The notes below the pieces were generated by a model. The model was not told where the DNA came from. It was given only the letters and a program-made list of their open reading frames with translations, and searched no databases. Of a stretch of 64,000 bases of DNA, positions 20,849-33,336 are shown piece after piece. Position 1 is the first letter of the stretch, and each line of letters opens with the position of its first letter. This DNA comes from Garcia nutans (Eukaryota; Streptophyta; Magnoliopsida; Malpighiales; Euphorbiaceae). Where the stretch lies: contig CANTUV010000039.1 in the NCBI GenBank assembly GCA_947685225.1, positions 38,060,001 through 38,124,000 on the forward strand. Direction: 5' to 3'. Made by a program: the position numbers and the translations under genes.

Positions 20849-23734
20849 TGTAATATCCTAAATTTTTTTTGAAAATTTTAATTTTTGGAAATTTAATAAA
20901 AAATATTATAATTAAATTGGATAAATTAAATTAATGATTTAAATGGAAAGTGAAAGGATTTTAAGTGAAAAAGTAGAATGTATATGTGAAATATACCTAA
21001 CATATACTTAAAATATACATTAGTCAACTTTTTAAAAGAAAAGTCAAAAGTCTAAGGGAAAAATGGTAATTATACCTTATAAACTTAAAATTATTTAAAT
21101 ATATTAAAAATAAATTATTTTTGGTTAGAAGAGGTAATTTGGGGTTTTTAAAATAATTAAATAATTAATTATTTATTAAAATAAAATAATATTTATATAT
21201 GGTCATATTTTTTTTAAGTGGAAAGAAAGAGAAAATTAAAATTAGTCTTCTTCAAAAAAAAAATGAAATTCCATGGCCATGGGAGTGATTTTTCTTCATC
21301 CAAATACTCATTTTGACAAGAATTTTCAAGAATTAATTCAAGTTTTGGTGGATTTCCAATAGGTTAGTAAGATTCTTTTCTTAATTTTAAATTTTCAATG
21401 AAAGTATGAATATGTGAATTTTGAGATTTTATATTAGCATGATTTAATTGTTTAATTGGGTATGAATGAAGCTATTTTGACTAAATATTAATGATTTTCA
21501 AGTTAAATGGAAGAAAGATATAAGTTTGGGATGAGTTGGGTGAAGAGACAGAATTTAGGGTTATGGACTTTTGGGTTTGAGAAATCATGGTATTTAATTG
21601 TGCAAATTGGTTCTAAATGATTTGTTTTGGTGTTTAAACAAGTATCTTTAAGTTAAATATTGGATTTAGTTGTGTTTGGTTGGAGTTTGAGAATGGAAGT
21701 GTGATTTAGGGTTTTGGAAAATAATTTTTCCAAAGTTGTTGAATTGTATAATTTCATTTGTTTAATCTTGTTGTTTGGTTATATGAGTGATTAATATAAG
21801 CTTAAAATGATTAATGGAATATTTTGGAATGGAAAACCTTCAATGGGGGTAGGTTATGCCATTTTAGGATTTTGTGTATAAGAGTGTATTTTTGTAATGT
21901 AAATGGTTTAAATGCATTAAAATATATTTCTAATAATATAAATAAACTTAATATATTAAAATGAATGGCCTAGTATGAGAATCCAAAGTTAAAGTGAGGT
22001 TAGCTTTAAATTTTAAATTTTTTTCTTGGATGTGGTTTAATTATATTTTAATATTGGAAATGACATTAAATGTGATACTAAATGATTATTTGCTATCACA
22101 TTTGGTTTAGGCATTGAGGGAGGTTGATTTGCATCATCCAAGTTGTGAAGGGCAAGTTGGAAGGATATGATTGGAGGTTGTTTTAAGCTTGTTTTGGTTG
22201 CTATTTGAGATAAGTACAAACTTTGAATACATTGGTTATGTTTGCATGACATTTGGGCTTAACACATTTTGGTTAGAAAATGTGTTAAGCTACTTGATAC
22301 ATTGGTTATGTATGAATAATGTGCTATGACATTTGTAATGTCATATATGTATTAAATGCATTGTGAAAAGCCATTGATAATAGTTAAATTATATAAAATG
22401 TGAAATATGTGTATTATGTGAAAATGATCCAAAGTGTTTGGATAATGCCATTTGTTGTGTATGCATTAAGTGCATTGTTAAAAAGCCATTGGTATTGGAT
22501 AGATTACATTAAATGTAATTAATATGTGAATTATGTGAAAATACCCAAAGTAATTGGGTAATGTGTTGTAAATGCAAAAATGAGATATGTAGAAACATAA
22601 TGAAATGAATTGATATCGATATAAATGAGAAATATGAATAAATTGTGTGCCTAGTATGTTATTCAATTTTCATAGTTCTATATTTGGCGGCATGCCTATA
22701 ATTTGCCTACGAGCTAGACGCTGGGCATCACTGTGAAAATGCTTTTGAGGTGAAATGGCCGGGTTGCAAGCCTCAAAAATAAGTCCTTGAATCTGGGCTA
22801 GGTGAAATGACCAGGTCGTAAGCTCAGACCTAGTTGGACTATTACATTGATATTTTGCCTACGGGGCTAAACACATGGTGTCATTATAGACCAAAACAGT
22901 AACTCTGGAATTTGAATAGCATATTAGTTATCTTTGGGCCCATGCTTATGTTTTGTTTTATGTGAATTCTGGATTGTGAAAATTTGAAAAATATGAGAAA
23001 ATGGGATGATGTGATATCCATATGCATTGTGCATTGACATTGCATTTGTGTTTTATTATTATTAAGTTTATATTACTAGGCTTTTAGCTTAGCGCGATTG
23101 TTTACATCGCGCAGGTGACAGGGTAGATTCGGTTGAGCTGGAGAGTTCTTCTAGACTAGGTCGGGTCTAGACTCATGGTTGTGTTTGTAGATTTGATATC
23201 AAGATCAGAAACATTATCAACAACATGTATATATTTTATGTTATTGTATATTTTAGGTATTATACATATTATATCATATTTTTGGATTTTATGTATTATA
23301 AACTATAAAGAATATTTATGTCAAGTTATTTGAAATGGGGATTTAAATGTGTTCTAAATTATATAATTATATATATAAATATTTGAAAAACTTGGTGAAA
23401 TTGAGGAGTATGGGTAAAATGGTGATTTCAAATTATTTGGGAGTGTTTTCTGATGCAGGTTGTGTTTTGCTAAATTTTGAGACGTCCGAATTATAGATAA
23501 AACTCTGGCGAATTTTTTTCAGAGATTTTCATATAAAATGTTTATTTTGAGTTCTTATAACAAGTAAAGAATATTTATATACTACTTAATTTTATATATT
23601 TAGTATTTGAAATTTTAAATTAGAAATGTGAAAATTTTGATTAAACCGGTCTGTGATATTTTTGTACCGTATATGCGTATTTTACATATGCTGAAAATAT
23701 GTATTGTACATTTATATGGTATAAGGGTGTTACA
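20849..23734 (+). mobile_element. 3' LTR of Tekay element C
   Basis: It starts TGTAATATCCTAAA and ends AAGGGTGTTACA, 2886 bp, within the usual long-LTR range of Tekay/Del chromoviruses. It contains a CCATGGCCATGG palindrome (21272-21283) and a perfect hairpin GCGCGAT/ATCGCGC with loop TGTTTAC at 23092-23112, followed by CAGGTGACAGG. The expected right target-site duplication is TAAAT (23735-23739). The sequence beyond is the LTR of element D. Confidence 0.9.
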
Positions 23735-24370
23735 TAAATTATGCATATGCAAGCACTACTAAGCAGTTTGCTTAGCGTGTTAGAATTTCTAAAGCTCATA
23801 TTAGACGACCCAGAGTGGATCTAGCAAGTGAAGTTTGTCGAGTTTCAAGGATCAGTTGTATCTTTAAAAGGTGTCCTTTTGAAAGGATTTTATATTATAT
23901 ATTTAATTACATTTCGCATAGCAATAATTTGGTTTGTATGACAGTTGTATAATGTTGGTTACAATTATGATTTTGATAAGACCTGAAATAGTCAAGTTTG
24001 AGGATTGTAAATAATGTAAACTTTAGATGGGATTCATATCTTATTTTAAGGTTGTTTTTGGGTTATATGAATTTATTTTGGATAATGTATATATATATAT
24101 TCAAGCTGATATAAGTATATGCTATTTGTTTTGGACTGTGGTTGAATATTGGTAAAAGGATGCAATTGGAGTTGAAAATAATTGAAAGGATGATATAAGT
24201 GTCTTTTCTACAGGTGGTGTTAGGTTGAAGAAAATTTAGTTGTGAATATTATAGAGAAAACTCTGTAGAAATTTACAGTCAGATTTTTTTAAAGTTTCTT
24301 TTAAAAATTGTTAAATGGCATTTAAAGAATCTTTTAATAGTTTTCTGACAAGATTGTCAGGAGTGTTACA
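23735..24370 (+). mobile_element. 3' part of the 5' LTR of element D
   Basis: It ends GGAGTGTTACA at 24370, directly before a primer-site-like TTGATATCATAGCC. It has a degraded form of the GCTTAGCGTG landmark near 23770. Its left part was displaced beyond the window when element C inserted at 23734/23735. Confidence 0.65.
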
Positions 24371-24374
24371 TTTG

Positions 24375-24388
24375 TTGATATCATAGCC
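24375..24388 (+). promoter_or_regulatory. Degraded primer-binding site of element D
   Basis: TTGATATCATAGCC matches the initiator-methionine-tRNA primer site TGGTATCAGAGC with a few substitutions, a few bases after the LTR end. Confidence 0.55.
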
Positions 24389-27263
24389 TGATTTAGGCAT
24401 TTTTATTATATGGGGTTATGGGAAAAGTAAAATACAACTATCTAAGCTATATGAACTTAATAAGTGGACATATATTATGATGCAATTGATCATTGATATG
24501 TTTATAGGTGTAGACTAACTTCAAGATCTCATCAGGGTGCTAAGGAAGAAGCTGCATCCTCACACTGCTAGGCAAGTGTGAGAAATCAATGAACAGTAGA
24601 ACCCTTTGTGGGGTAAGCACCTCTGGATCTATATTTTATAAGAAATATGAGGGAGATTCTCAAAAAGATTGTAGGTGCAATTCCTCCACCATAGCCACAG
24701 CTACCAGTACCTCAGAGGTCTCTACTAGAGAGACTCATAAAATTAGAAGCTGGATATTTTAAAGCTTAGGACTCAGATGAATCTTCAACAGCAGAACACT
24801 GGCTGGAGAGGATAGTGAGGGTTTTTTTTTTCTTCACTATAATGATAAGGAGAGATTGGAGTGTGTAGTTTCCTTACTATAGGAGCAAGTCTATGATTGG
24901 TGGGATATAAAATAGAAAATTACTCCAGCTGACAGGTTTACTTAGGCATTCTTCTAAGAGGAGTTTAAGAAGAAATATATCAGTGAAGTGTATATAGAAG
25001 AAAGATTCAGGGAGTTCCTATACTTGAATAGAGGTAGTTGTTTGTGTCAGAATATGTGAGATAGTTTATCCATCTGAGAAAATACTTTCTTGAACTAATA
25101 TCATTTGAGGTAGAAAAATGTAAATATTTTGAACAGGGTTTGAACACACAAATCCTTGTTTACATAGTGGCAAGGAGTTCTCTACTCTTGTCAATACAGT
25201 AGTGGCTATAAAAAATGAAACTAAACATGATCAAAGTAGAAGACAACAAAACCAGAAGAAAGGATCACTTAGTGATCAGTAGCAGGGTGGCCAGAAGAAG
25301 CATAAACATGTTCAAGTATAGACACAGACTGAGGAATCTAGCAGAAGGGGTTGCACCAGTGGAGCTAGTTTCCAGGGGCCTCGAGTGGCTAGGTCTAGTA
25401 CTCCTGCAGGATCTTCTTCATGAATGGTGTCTACACATTGTCAATACTATAGCAGGAAGCATGATAATAAAGTTTGTTGGTATCTGACTAGAGTTTGTTT
25501 GAGATATGGCTCTAAAGAGCACAAGATCAAGGATTGTCCTGTAATGAAGAAATTTGATACTTTTAAGGGATACAGATCTATATAGGGATCACAGATAAGC
25601 CGTAGACCAAGCTGAGGTGGCTGACCTAGTGCTAGCCATCAGAGAGAGTCTAAGACAGTTGACATACCCCAGACATGGGGTAATATTTCAACCAGGACTT
25701 ATGCTATAAAGGCAGTGGAGGATCAGGATGGTCCTGATGCAGTTTTTGGTAAATTCATCTTAATTGGTCTTGATGTTTATGCTTTATTAGATCATGGTTC
25801 TATACATTCATATATATGCACAACTATAACCTCAGGGAAGAACATGAATGATAATAAACTTAAATATGACATAGAAGTTACTAATCATTTAGGTGATAGT
25901 TTGATAGTGAACAGAGTGTATCAGAACTGTCCTATTAAAATCCATGACATAAAATTCCTAGTTGCCTGATTAAACTTCCATTATGTGATTTTTATGTAAT
26001 TCTAGGGATCGACTGGTTATCACAACATTAAGAAATAATGGATTGTCATTTGAAAAACTGTGACTTTTAAGATTCCGAGACACGGTGATGTTGTTGCTCA
26101 AGGAGAAAGGTAATTTTATCCTTCCAATTTGATTTTGACTGCTAAGGCCAGAAGATTAATCAGGAAGAAATGTGAAGCCTATCTTGCTTATATGGTGGAT
26201 ACTCAATAGATAAGTATGACTTTGGGAGACATACCTATAGTGTGTGAATTTTTATATGTTTTTCCAAAAGATTTACCAGGGGTACCACCAAACAAAGAAG
26301 TATAGATTGTTATCAATATTATTCCTAGTATAGCACCAATTTTCATACCACCTTATAGGATGGCACCTCCAAAACTGAAAGAATTAAAAGAATAGCTTTA
26401 GGAACTACTTGATAAAGGTTTCATCAGAACCAATGTGTCACCTTGAGGTGCACCAGTCCTGTATGAGAAAAGGAAGGATGGTACACTATGGTTGTGCATC
26501 GACTATTGGTAATTAGATAAGATGATTATCAAAAATAAATATCCAGTTCCTCATATTGATGATCTGTTTTATCAACTGAAGGGAGCAGGTGTTTTTATCC
26601 ATAACTGATCTTTAATCAGGTTATTATCAGATGAAAGTTAAGGAAGCTAATGCTCCAAAGATAGCTTTCAGTACTTGATACGGGCATTAAGAGTATTTAG
26701 TCATGCCATTTGGTTTGACTAATGCACTGATAGCTTTTTATGGACTTGATGAATTAGGCCTTTAAGCCTTATCTGGACTAGTTTGTATTTATTTTCATTG
26801 ATGATATATTGGTTTATTTTAGGAACAGAGCATAGCATGATAAGCATATGAGGATTGTGCTACAAACACTAAGAGAGAACCAACTCGTAGACCCTTAATT
26901 TTTTACCCAGTCTAATCCAATATTTTTAAACATTCCAAAATAATTTTTGTGGTATTTTAATATTTATTATTTATTTTAATAATATTTATTACTTTTAATA
27001 TTATTTTTAATATTGAAAATAAAAAATAAAAAAAAGATAAAAAAAATCAGCTACGGCAAAATCGGGGACGAATTGGCTTAGGCAACCTGCAGCAAATTGG
27101 CGGCCAATTTGCCCGCAAGTAAGACTTGCAGCAAAATGCACGCAGCCCGCACCTAGCTGGGACCCGCGCGAGGTTTTTTTCGAAACCCTATTTTACTTGG
27201 TTTTTATTTCCTAAACAGTTTTTATTTCCTTAACCAATTAGTATTGGGTTTTTATTTTTTTTT

Positions 27264-27271
27264 ATAAATAC
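27264..27271 (+). promoter_or_regulatory. LTR TATA box (solo LTR in element D)
   Basis: TATAAATA about 150 bp downstream of the GC-rich palindromic block, in the same position as in sibling LTRs. Confidence 0.55.
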
Positions 27272-28333
27272 TACATTAAAAGACACAAAGAAGAGGGGAA
27301 TTTGATTTCGGCCATGAGGAAAATTTTGGGACGACACAATTATTGGAGACTTTTGGACCTTTTATTTTTTCAGACTTTTTAGCAATTAATTTAGAGACTG
27401 AATGAACAGAAATATCAAACAAATAAGAAGCAAGCCACAAATCGTCAAAAACCATCAAACAAGGTAGTAGCAAACTCTCACTGTCTTCATTTTCTTCCAG
27501 CCAAGAAGAACAAATTTGGTGCAAGTAAATACTTTGCATCAACGTTTAATTATTGGTGGAGCCAACAAACGACGGTAAATTCTAAACATATTTAATATAA
27601 CCTATTATGTGTCTATTTTAATTATAGTAGATTATATATTTTAATTTTAGCTCATAGCAATTTACATAGAACATAGTTTAATGGTGGTGTTTTGTTAATC
27701 ATACCAAAAAAATCTATAACCCATTAAGTTTAAGTTACGGTTACTTATAAGTGTTAAATTAATATATTTAATACATGATTATTTAATTATAAAAATGTTC
27801 TAGTAGCCTTATTTTTTCAAGTATCAAAAGCTTTAACCCTAATTAATTCTTCTTTCCAAAATCACACAGTAGCATTATTCTTTTAAAAATAACATTAGTT
27901 CCTTAAAATCTCAAAACCCTATTTTTTAAATCTTAAACCCTAAAATCTTAATTTTAAACACCAAAACCTACAATCCTAAAAGCCAGTTTTCAAAATCTTT
28001 CAGTGCGCGGACCCCGACCCTGTAAGGGGAGCTGCCCCTTGACCCCCGCTGGCTAACCGGCTAGTGAGACCGCCGTATGGGCTTGTAGAAGGGATGAATA
28101 TTTATTTGTGTATTATAAGCCTTTGTATTTAACTCCCTTTATTTAAAAATCCTAATTTGGTTATTAAAACTCTAAAACCCTAAATTTATACATTTACTAC
28201 TTTATTTAATTTTAAATTTGATTATGTAGTTTATTATATATTTTGATGATTGATTTATTTAATTTCAATATTTGATTTGTTTATCATAGATGGATGATTT
28301 CTTTATTATTATTATTATTATTTAAAATTGTAA

Positions 28334-28505
28334 GAGGTATATTTCCATGATTGGGTACCTCATTAATTAATCTTTATGCAATTTAATTTATTTTTATATT
28401 TTGAAATTAATGTAAAGGACATATTTCCACCTTTCGGTAAGTGTCCTATTTAGTTTTAGACATAGATGATGTAAGGACATGTTTCCATCCTCAGATGGGT
28501 GTTCA
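28334..28505 (+). other. Triple U5 hairpin, copy in solo LTR
   Basis: Hairpins lie at 28334-28361 (GAGGTA/TACCTC), 28416-28447 (AGGACA/TGTCCT, inner CCACC/GGT partly lost) and 28474-28505 (GGACA/TGTTC with one G-U pair, inner CCATC/GATGG). The bulge is TATTT in the first two and TGTTT in the third. Confidence 0.7.
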
Positions 28506-30952
28506 TTTATTTATTTTGTTTGGATATTGTTGTGATTTTAATAAAGTATTTATTTATTCTTATGATCGCATGTAGTATGAAAAAATCATTATATTTAAGA
28601 ATTTTATAATATTAAGACCTGAAAAGGAGGCCGGTTCCAATGAACCGGGCATTTTGGGGGTACTGGCCATTTCTCACCTTCCCCATATGTACCCAACTTT
28701 TCGAACCCATTAAGGGGTTGAGAATTCCTTAGGAATCGAGTCATCTACCCTTTTCTTTTTCCCGACCCATTTGGGTGGCGACTCCATTTTCTCCGGGCTT
28801 AGGCCCGTGTTCTCTAAGGCCTTGAGCCTAAACAGTACCGAAATTGCAAGAACCATTCCACCGGGAGTGGGGGCGAAAATCCACGCTCACACAACTATAT
28901 GCTAAATTGTCAAAATGTGAATTTTGCTTAACAAAGGTGACATTCTTATGACACGTGGTATCAGCTGATAGTATTCGTGTGAATCTTATTAAAGTTGAGA
29001 CTATTCTAAACTAGAAACCATTGAAGAATGTGACAATAGTGCATAGTTTTCTTAGTTTAGGTGATTACTAGAGAAGATTTGTACAGGGATTCTAAAAAAT
29101 AACACTTCCTTTGACTAAACTACCCAAAAAGGAAACTAGATTCAAATGGGATGATCAATGTCAAGCCAGTTTTGAATAGTTAAAAGCCATGCTGACAGAA
29201 GCATCTATTCTAACATAACCAACTCTAGGTAAACATTATGTAATATATAGTGATGCTTCTCACTAGGGACTTAATTGTGTATTGATGTAGGAAGGCAAAG
29301 TGATTGCTTATGCTTTTAGGCAATTGAAACCTCACAAGTTGAATTATCCCTCACATGATTTAGAGCTTGCATCCATTGTATTTACTTTGAATATCTGGCA
29401 ACACTACTTGTATGATTGAAGATGATATGTCTACACTAACCATAAAAGTTTGAAATATCTGCCTATGCAGAAAGAGCTCAACTTGAGGTAGAGAAGATTG
29501 ATGGAATTAATCAAAGGTTATGACTGCATCATTGATTATCATCCTAGAAAACCTAATGTGGTGGCTTATGCCTTAAGTCGAAAGACTTTGGCATCTAATA
29601 AGTTATTATGTTATGAATAAAACATAATGTATATGTTATGTAATTGAAAAGTGATGTAATGTGTTATGTTGATAGAACCGAGAATCAAGCCAACCCTTGG
29701 GCTGAAAGTTAGAGAGGCTCGGAAATAGAGTCAGAAGCTATCAGAGATGATGGAACAAGTACCTAAGGCCAAAAGATAAGATTAAGTTATCTTAGAAGAT
29801 GGTAGTTTATACCATAAAGATCGACCTTGTGTTCCTAATGTGAAAGAGTTAAAAGAGAGAATCCTTAAAGAAGCTCACAATACCACATATACTATGCACC
29901 AGGAAGTACCAGGAAGTAATAAGATGTACCAGGACTTGAAACCTTTCTATTGATGGCCTTGTATGAAGAGAGACATTACTGAGTATGCAACCAGATGCTT
30001 AATATGTCAGGAAGTCAAAGCAGAACATCAAGTACCATTAAGTCTTCTACAACCCATCTCAATACCAGAGTGGAAATGGGACAGAGTCACTATGAATTTA
30101 TGACTGATCTTCCAAACACCCAGAAGAAGTATGATGCAATTTGGATGATTGTTGATAGGTTAACTAAGTTACATTTCTTCCAATCAAAACCAACTATTCA
30201 CTTGATAGACTTATAGAATTATATATATATATATTAGATAGTCAAACTCCATGAGTGCCAGTGTCTATCATATCGGACCGAGACCCACGTTTCACTTCGA
30301 GAATTTGGGAAAGTTTTAGGAAAGCATTGGGTACCAGAATCCATTTCAGTACTATATTTAATTAGCAGACTGATGGCCAATTAGAGAGAATTATATAGAT
30401 ACTTGAAGATATGCTTAGAAATTGTGTTATTGAATTTAAAGGTAGTTCGGATAGACATTTACCATCAGTAGAATTTGCTTATAATATTAGCTATCAGACA
30501 AGTATTAGTATGACACCACTTGAGGCATTATAAGGAAGGAAATGTAGAACGCCTCTCTGTTGTACAGAATTGAGTGAGAATAAGGTTATGGGACCTGACC
30601 TTGTCAGACGGATAGAGGAAAAGGTGAAACTGATAAAAGATTAACTGAAATCTACAATAAATAGATAGAAATCTTATGTAGATTTAAAGAAAATAGACAT
30701 TGAATACAACGTGGGTGACAAGGTATTTCTAAAAGTATCACCATGAAAGAAAGTTTTCTAATTTGGCAAGAAAGAGAAACTAAGTCCTAGGTTTATCGGG
30801 CCATATGAGCTACTTGAATGTGTAGGTCCGGTAGCCTACATACTGGCTTTACCTCTAAAACTAGCCAAGATCCATAATTTATTCCATGTATCGATGTTTA
30901 AAAGATACAAATCAGATCCTTCACATATAATACAGGCAGACTCTATTAAGAC

Positions 30953-31849
30953 AATCTACATGTTCTAAATAGGCTAAGGTAATTGCACTTGTGGCTGGAT
31001 CAAGTGGGTTTCTAAGGGTGGCAAAATTAGGGTCATTAGGGACACCACAATGCTTAGAAATTTGGGTAACTTGTGAAGATAAAAAGAAAGTACTGGTTTT
31101 GTAATTGGCATGGTGGAAAAAGGTATCAATGATAAATTTGGAGGTGTTGATTTTAATGTTATTCACAAGAGCATAAAGGAAAAAAAAAAAGGTCTCTTTG
31201 GGTTACCTTCTCACTCCCATCCACTCTTTAGTGAATGGTATAGGTTATGAGATGAAGCATCCAAATAGGTAGTGTTTTAATATACCTAGCCTTTGATTCT
31301 TTGGTAAGAGAGGTCTTAACTAAAATTTCTTTCCAAAAGGTTTTGAGGGTTTGGAGAGAAAAAATATAATCATTATAAGTAGTTGGGCCTTCGATAGAAA
31401 AACCCCAAATACTAGCAACATCTTGGAGAGTTTTTGCAAAAGGCCTATCAAAGAGCTTGAATCTTGCCCCATAAAAGCCTACCCAAGCATTGTAATTCTT
31501 CCCTATAGTCAAACTCATCAAAAATTCTCTACTAAGGCTAGGATAACCCATCTCGTTTGGAAAGACAATAGTCTACAAACCTAGTTCGCCTAAGTAGCTC
31601 TATATTTCTTCCTAATTCCTGAGGTTATAAGTATACATTGAAAAGGGATTTTTATAGCCAACATCTTCTTCCTCTTCAACATAGCATATCTTACATCTTT
31701 TTCTAGTGTAGCATGATGTGGCTTGTGAATTTTTTCTTTCCTTCTATTTGGTGAAGGAGAAGGTGGGTCTTGCTCTACCTCCCTAATATTCAAGCCAACT
31801 TTATTCTTTCCTTTTTTTCTTTAGGAGTGAGCTTCTTCTTAGGAGCCAT
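30953..31849 (-). pseudogene. Retroelement ORF resembling Athila ORF1 / plant transposon protein
   Basis: The minus-strand frame begins at an ATG at 31849 with MAPKKKLTPKEKK. It slips, then runs through VEQDPPSPSPNRR, MGYPSLSREFLMSLTI, GFYGARFKLFDRPF, WGFSIEGP and, after stops, VTQRDLFF and NTSKFIIDTFF. The order and spacing resemble ORF1 proteins of Athila-type elements (PYPxLTREFLSSL-like opening). It lies downstream, in the same direction, of the decayed copia pol, so an extra ORF of a SIRE-type element is an alternative. Stops and frame changes occur at about 31810, 31590, 31228 and 31166. Assignment is tentative. Confidence 0.45.
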
Positions 31850-32600
31850 GTGATAGATTTGGCCACAAGATAAAGATAGAGAAGATAGATAGAGATATAG
31901 AGATAGGTAGATGTTGAAAAGCTTGAAACCTAGTGTTTTAATAGTTTTTGTGAAGTTTTAAAAGTAAAAGAGCTTTAGGATGATTAAAAGAATTTAAAAT
32001 TTATTTTTTTTTAAAATTAGGTCTATTATAGTGAAAAATTGAAAAGTGATCATTTATGACCATTTTAAGGGTATTTTTGGAAAAATTTGTGATTTTCAGT
32101 GGTTATAATTTTTAAGAGAACATAGCCACTCACCATTGCACTACATCAGATACAACTACAAGACATAGCCTTGCGACCATTAGTCGAATGGCACGCTTGC
32201 TAGAGTTGTCAACATCAGATAATGGTCGAGACATTTCACATTCTTGTGACCATTACACCAATGGTGCGATCGCTATAGTCTAGACCAATTCAAATTCATT
32301 ACTATGATACTCATGAAAGAGAAAAATTAAAAGAAAAGAGATTTAAAAATAGATTTTCATTTGTGGACTTAGCTATGCATGATCAAAATGAATATAGTTG
32401 AGGAAATTGCATAAGTAAAAACATACAATCTTGCATATTTTCAAATTCACACAACTTTAGCATGCTACAAACAATTAAACAAATAAAAATACATAGTCAC
32501 AAACCATTTAAATAAGTAATCACATAATTTGCAAGAATTACAAGCATTATCAAAGAAAATTACAAAAAGATTATGCATATGATGCAATTTCACACAAATG
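31850..32600. other. Non-coding stretch with paired ACCATT words
   Basis: It is AT-rich with no gene. At 32170-32275 two palindromic phrases occur: GCGACCATTAGTCGAATGG and TGACCATTACACCAATGGTGCG. This may be LTR or 3' sequence of the neighbouring retroelement, but no LTR boundary could be fixed. Confidence 0.4.
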
Positions 32601-33135
32601 CATAATTTTTAATTTAAGGTGCTCTCACCAAGTATTTCAAGATTTTCTTTAATAAAACTCGTTCTTTCTTCATTCAAAGGTTTTGTAAAAATATTCACAA
32701 GTTAGTTTTGAGTATCAATATACTCTAAAACCACATTACGGTTTTAAACATTGTCTCTTAAGAAATTACACATAATGTCTATATACTTTGACCTTGAATG
32801 TTGGATAGAATTTTTGGATAGATTAATGGCACTAGTATTGTCATATTTGATGGGAATGTGATCAAGCACTTTACCATAATCTAGCAATTATTATTTTATC
32901 CAAAGGACTTGAGTGCAATAAAAGCAAGCTGCTACATATTCAGCTTTTTCGATAGATAGAACAATCAAAACTTGTTTCTTGTTAAACTAAGAAACTAGGC
33001 AATAACCTAGAAAATTTCATGTCCCGGTTGTACTCTTCCTATTTAGTAGGCTACTGGAAAAATCGGTATCCAAAAATCCTAAAATATTAAATGATGTGTT
33101 CCTTTGATACTGAAGTACAAAATGCAATGATCCAC

Positions 33136-33336
33136 TTAAATATTTAAAATTCTTTTAGTGGCATTCAAATGTGACTCTCTAGGACTAGATTGAAACCTAG
33201 CATACAAATATACACTATATATTATATTGAGCCTAGAAGTGGTAAGGTAAAGTAAGGAGCTGATAATACCTCTATATTTCTTCTCATATACTTTCTTACC
33301 ACTTTCATCTTTGTCTAACTTTAAGGATGTGCTCAT
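33136..33336 (-). pseudogene. Copia RT/RNase H junction remnant, element E
   Basis: The 66-residue frame contains KKYRGIISSLLYLTTSRLNI and SPRESHLNATKRILNI, the blocks that end copia reverse transcriptase (YRSLVGSLLYLTxTRPDI and HxxAxKRILRY in typical members). Confidence 0.7.

Larger units (their letters stand above)
26886..28891 (+). mobile_element. TAT-type solo LTR inside RT of element D, TSD CAACT
   Basis: It starts CGTAGACCCTTAATTTTTTACC (first base changed from T) and ends CGCTCACA, the family of element B's LTR. CAACT flanks it at 26881-26885 and 28892-28896. The host reading frame continues across the duplication in step. Landmarks are the AAATTGGCGGCCAATTT palindrome near 27093, the TATA box at 27264-27271, ACCCTAA words (27900-28190) and the triple hairpin (28334-28505). 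A GC-rich stretch at about 28003-28095 is absent from the sibling LTRs. Confidence 0.93.
24371..30952 (+). pseudogene. Old Tekay-like element D: gag, protease, RT, RNase H and integrase remains
   Basis: Gag remains lie at about 24520-25600, ending in a zinc knuckle whose second cysteine is a tyrosine (CLRYGSKEHKIKDC). Protease is at 25715-25969 (LLDHGSIHSYI, Ser to His change at the active triplet). RT is at about 26220-26885 and resumes at 28892 after a solo LTR insertion. RNase H is at about 29200-29620 (YSDASH, YPSHDLELASIVF). Integrase is at about 29695-30600, and a GPY region ends at about 30952, where similarity stops abruptly before the chromodomain. Dozens of stops, many at TAA/TAG/TGA sites that match C-to-T or G-to-A changes, make this the most decayed element here. 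Confidence 0.8.
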
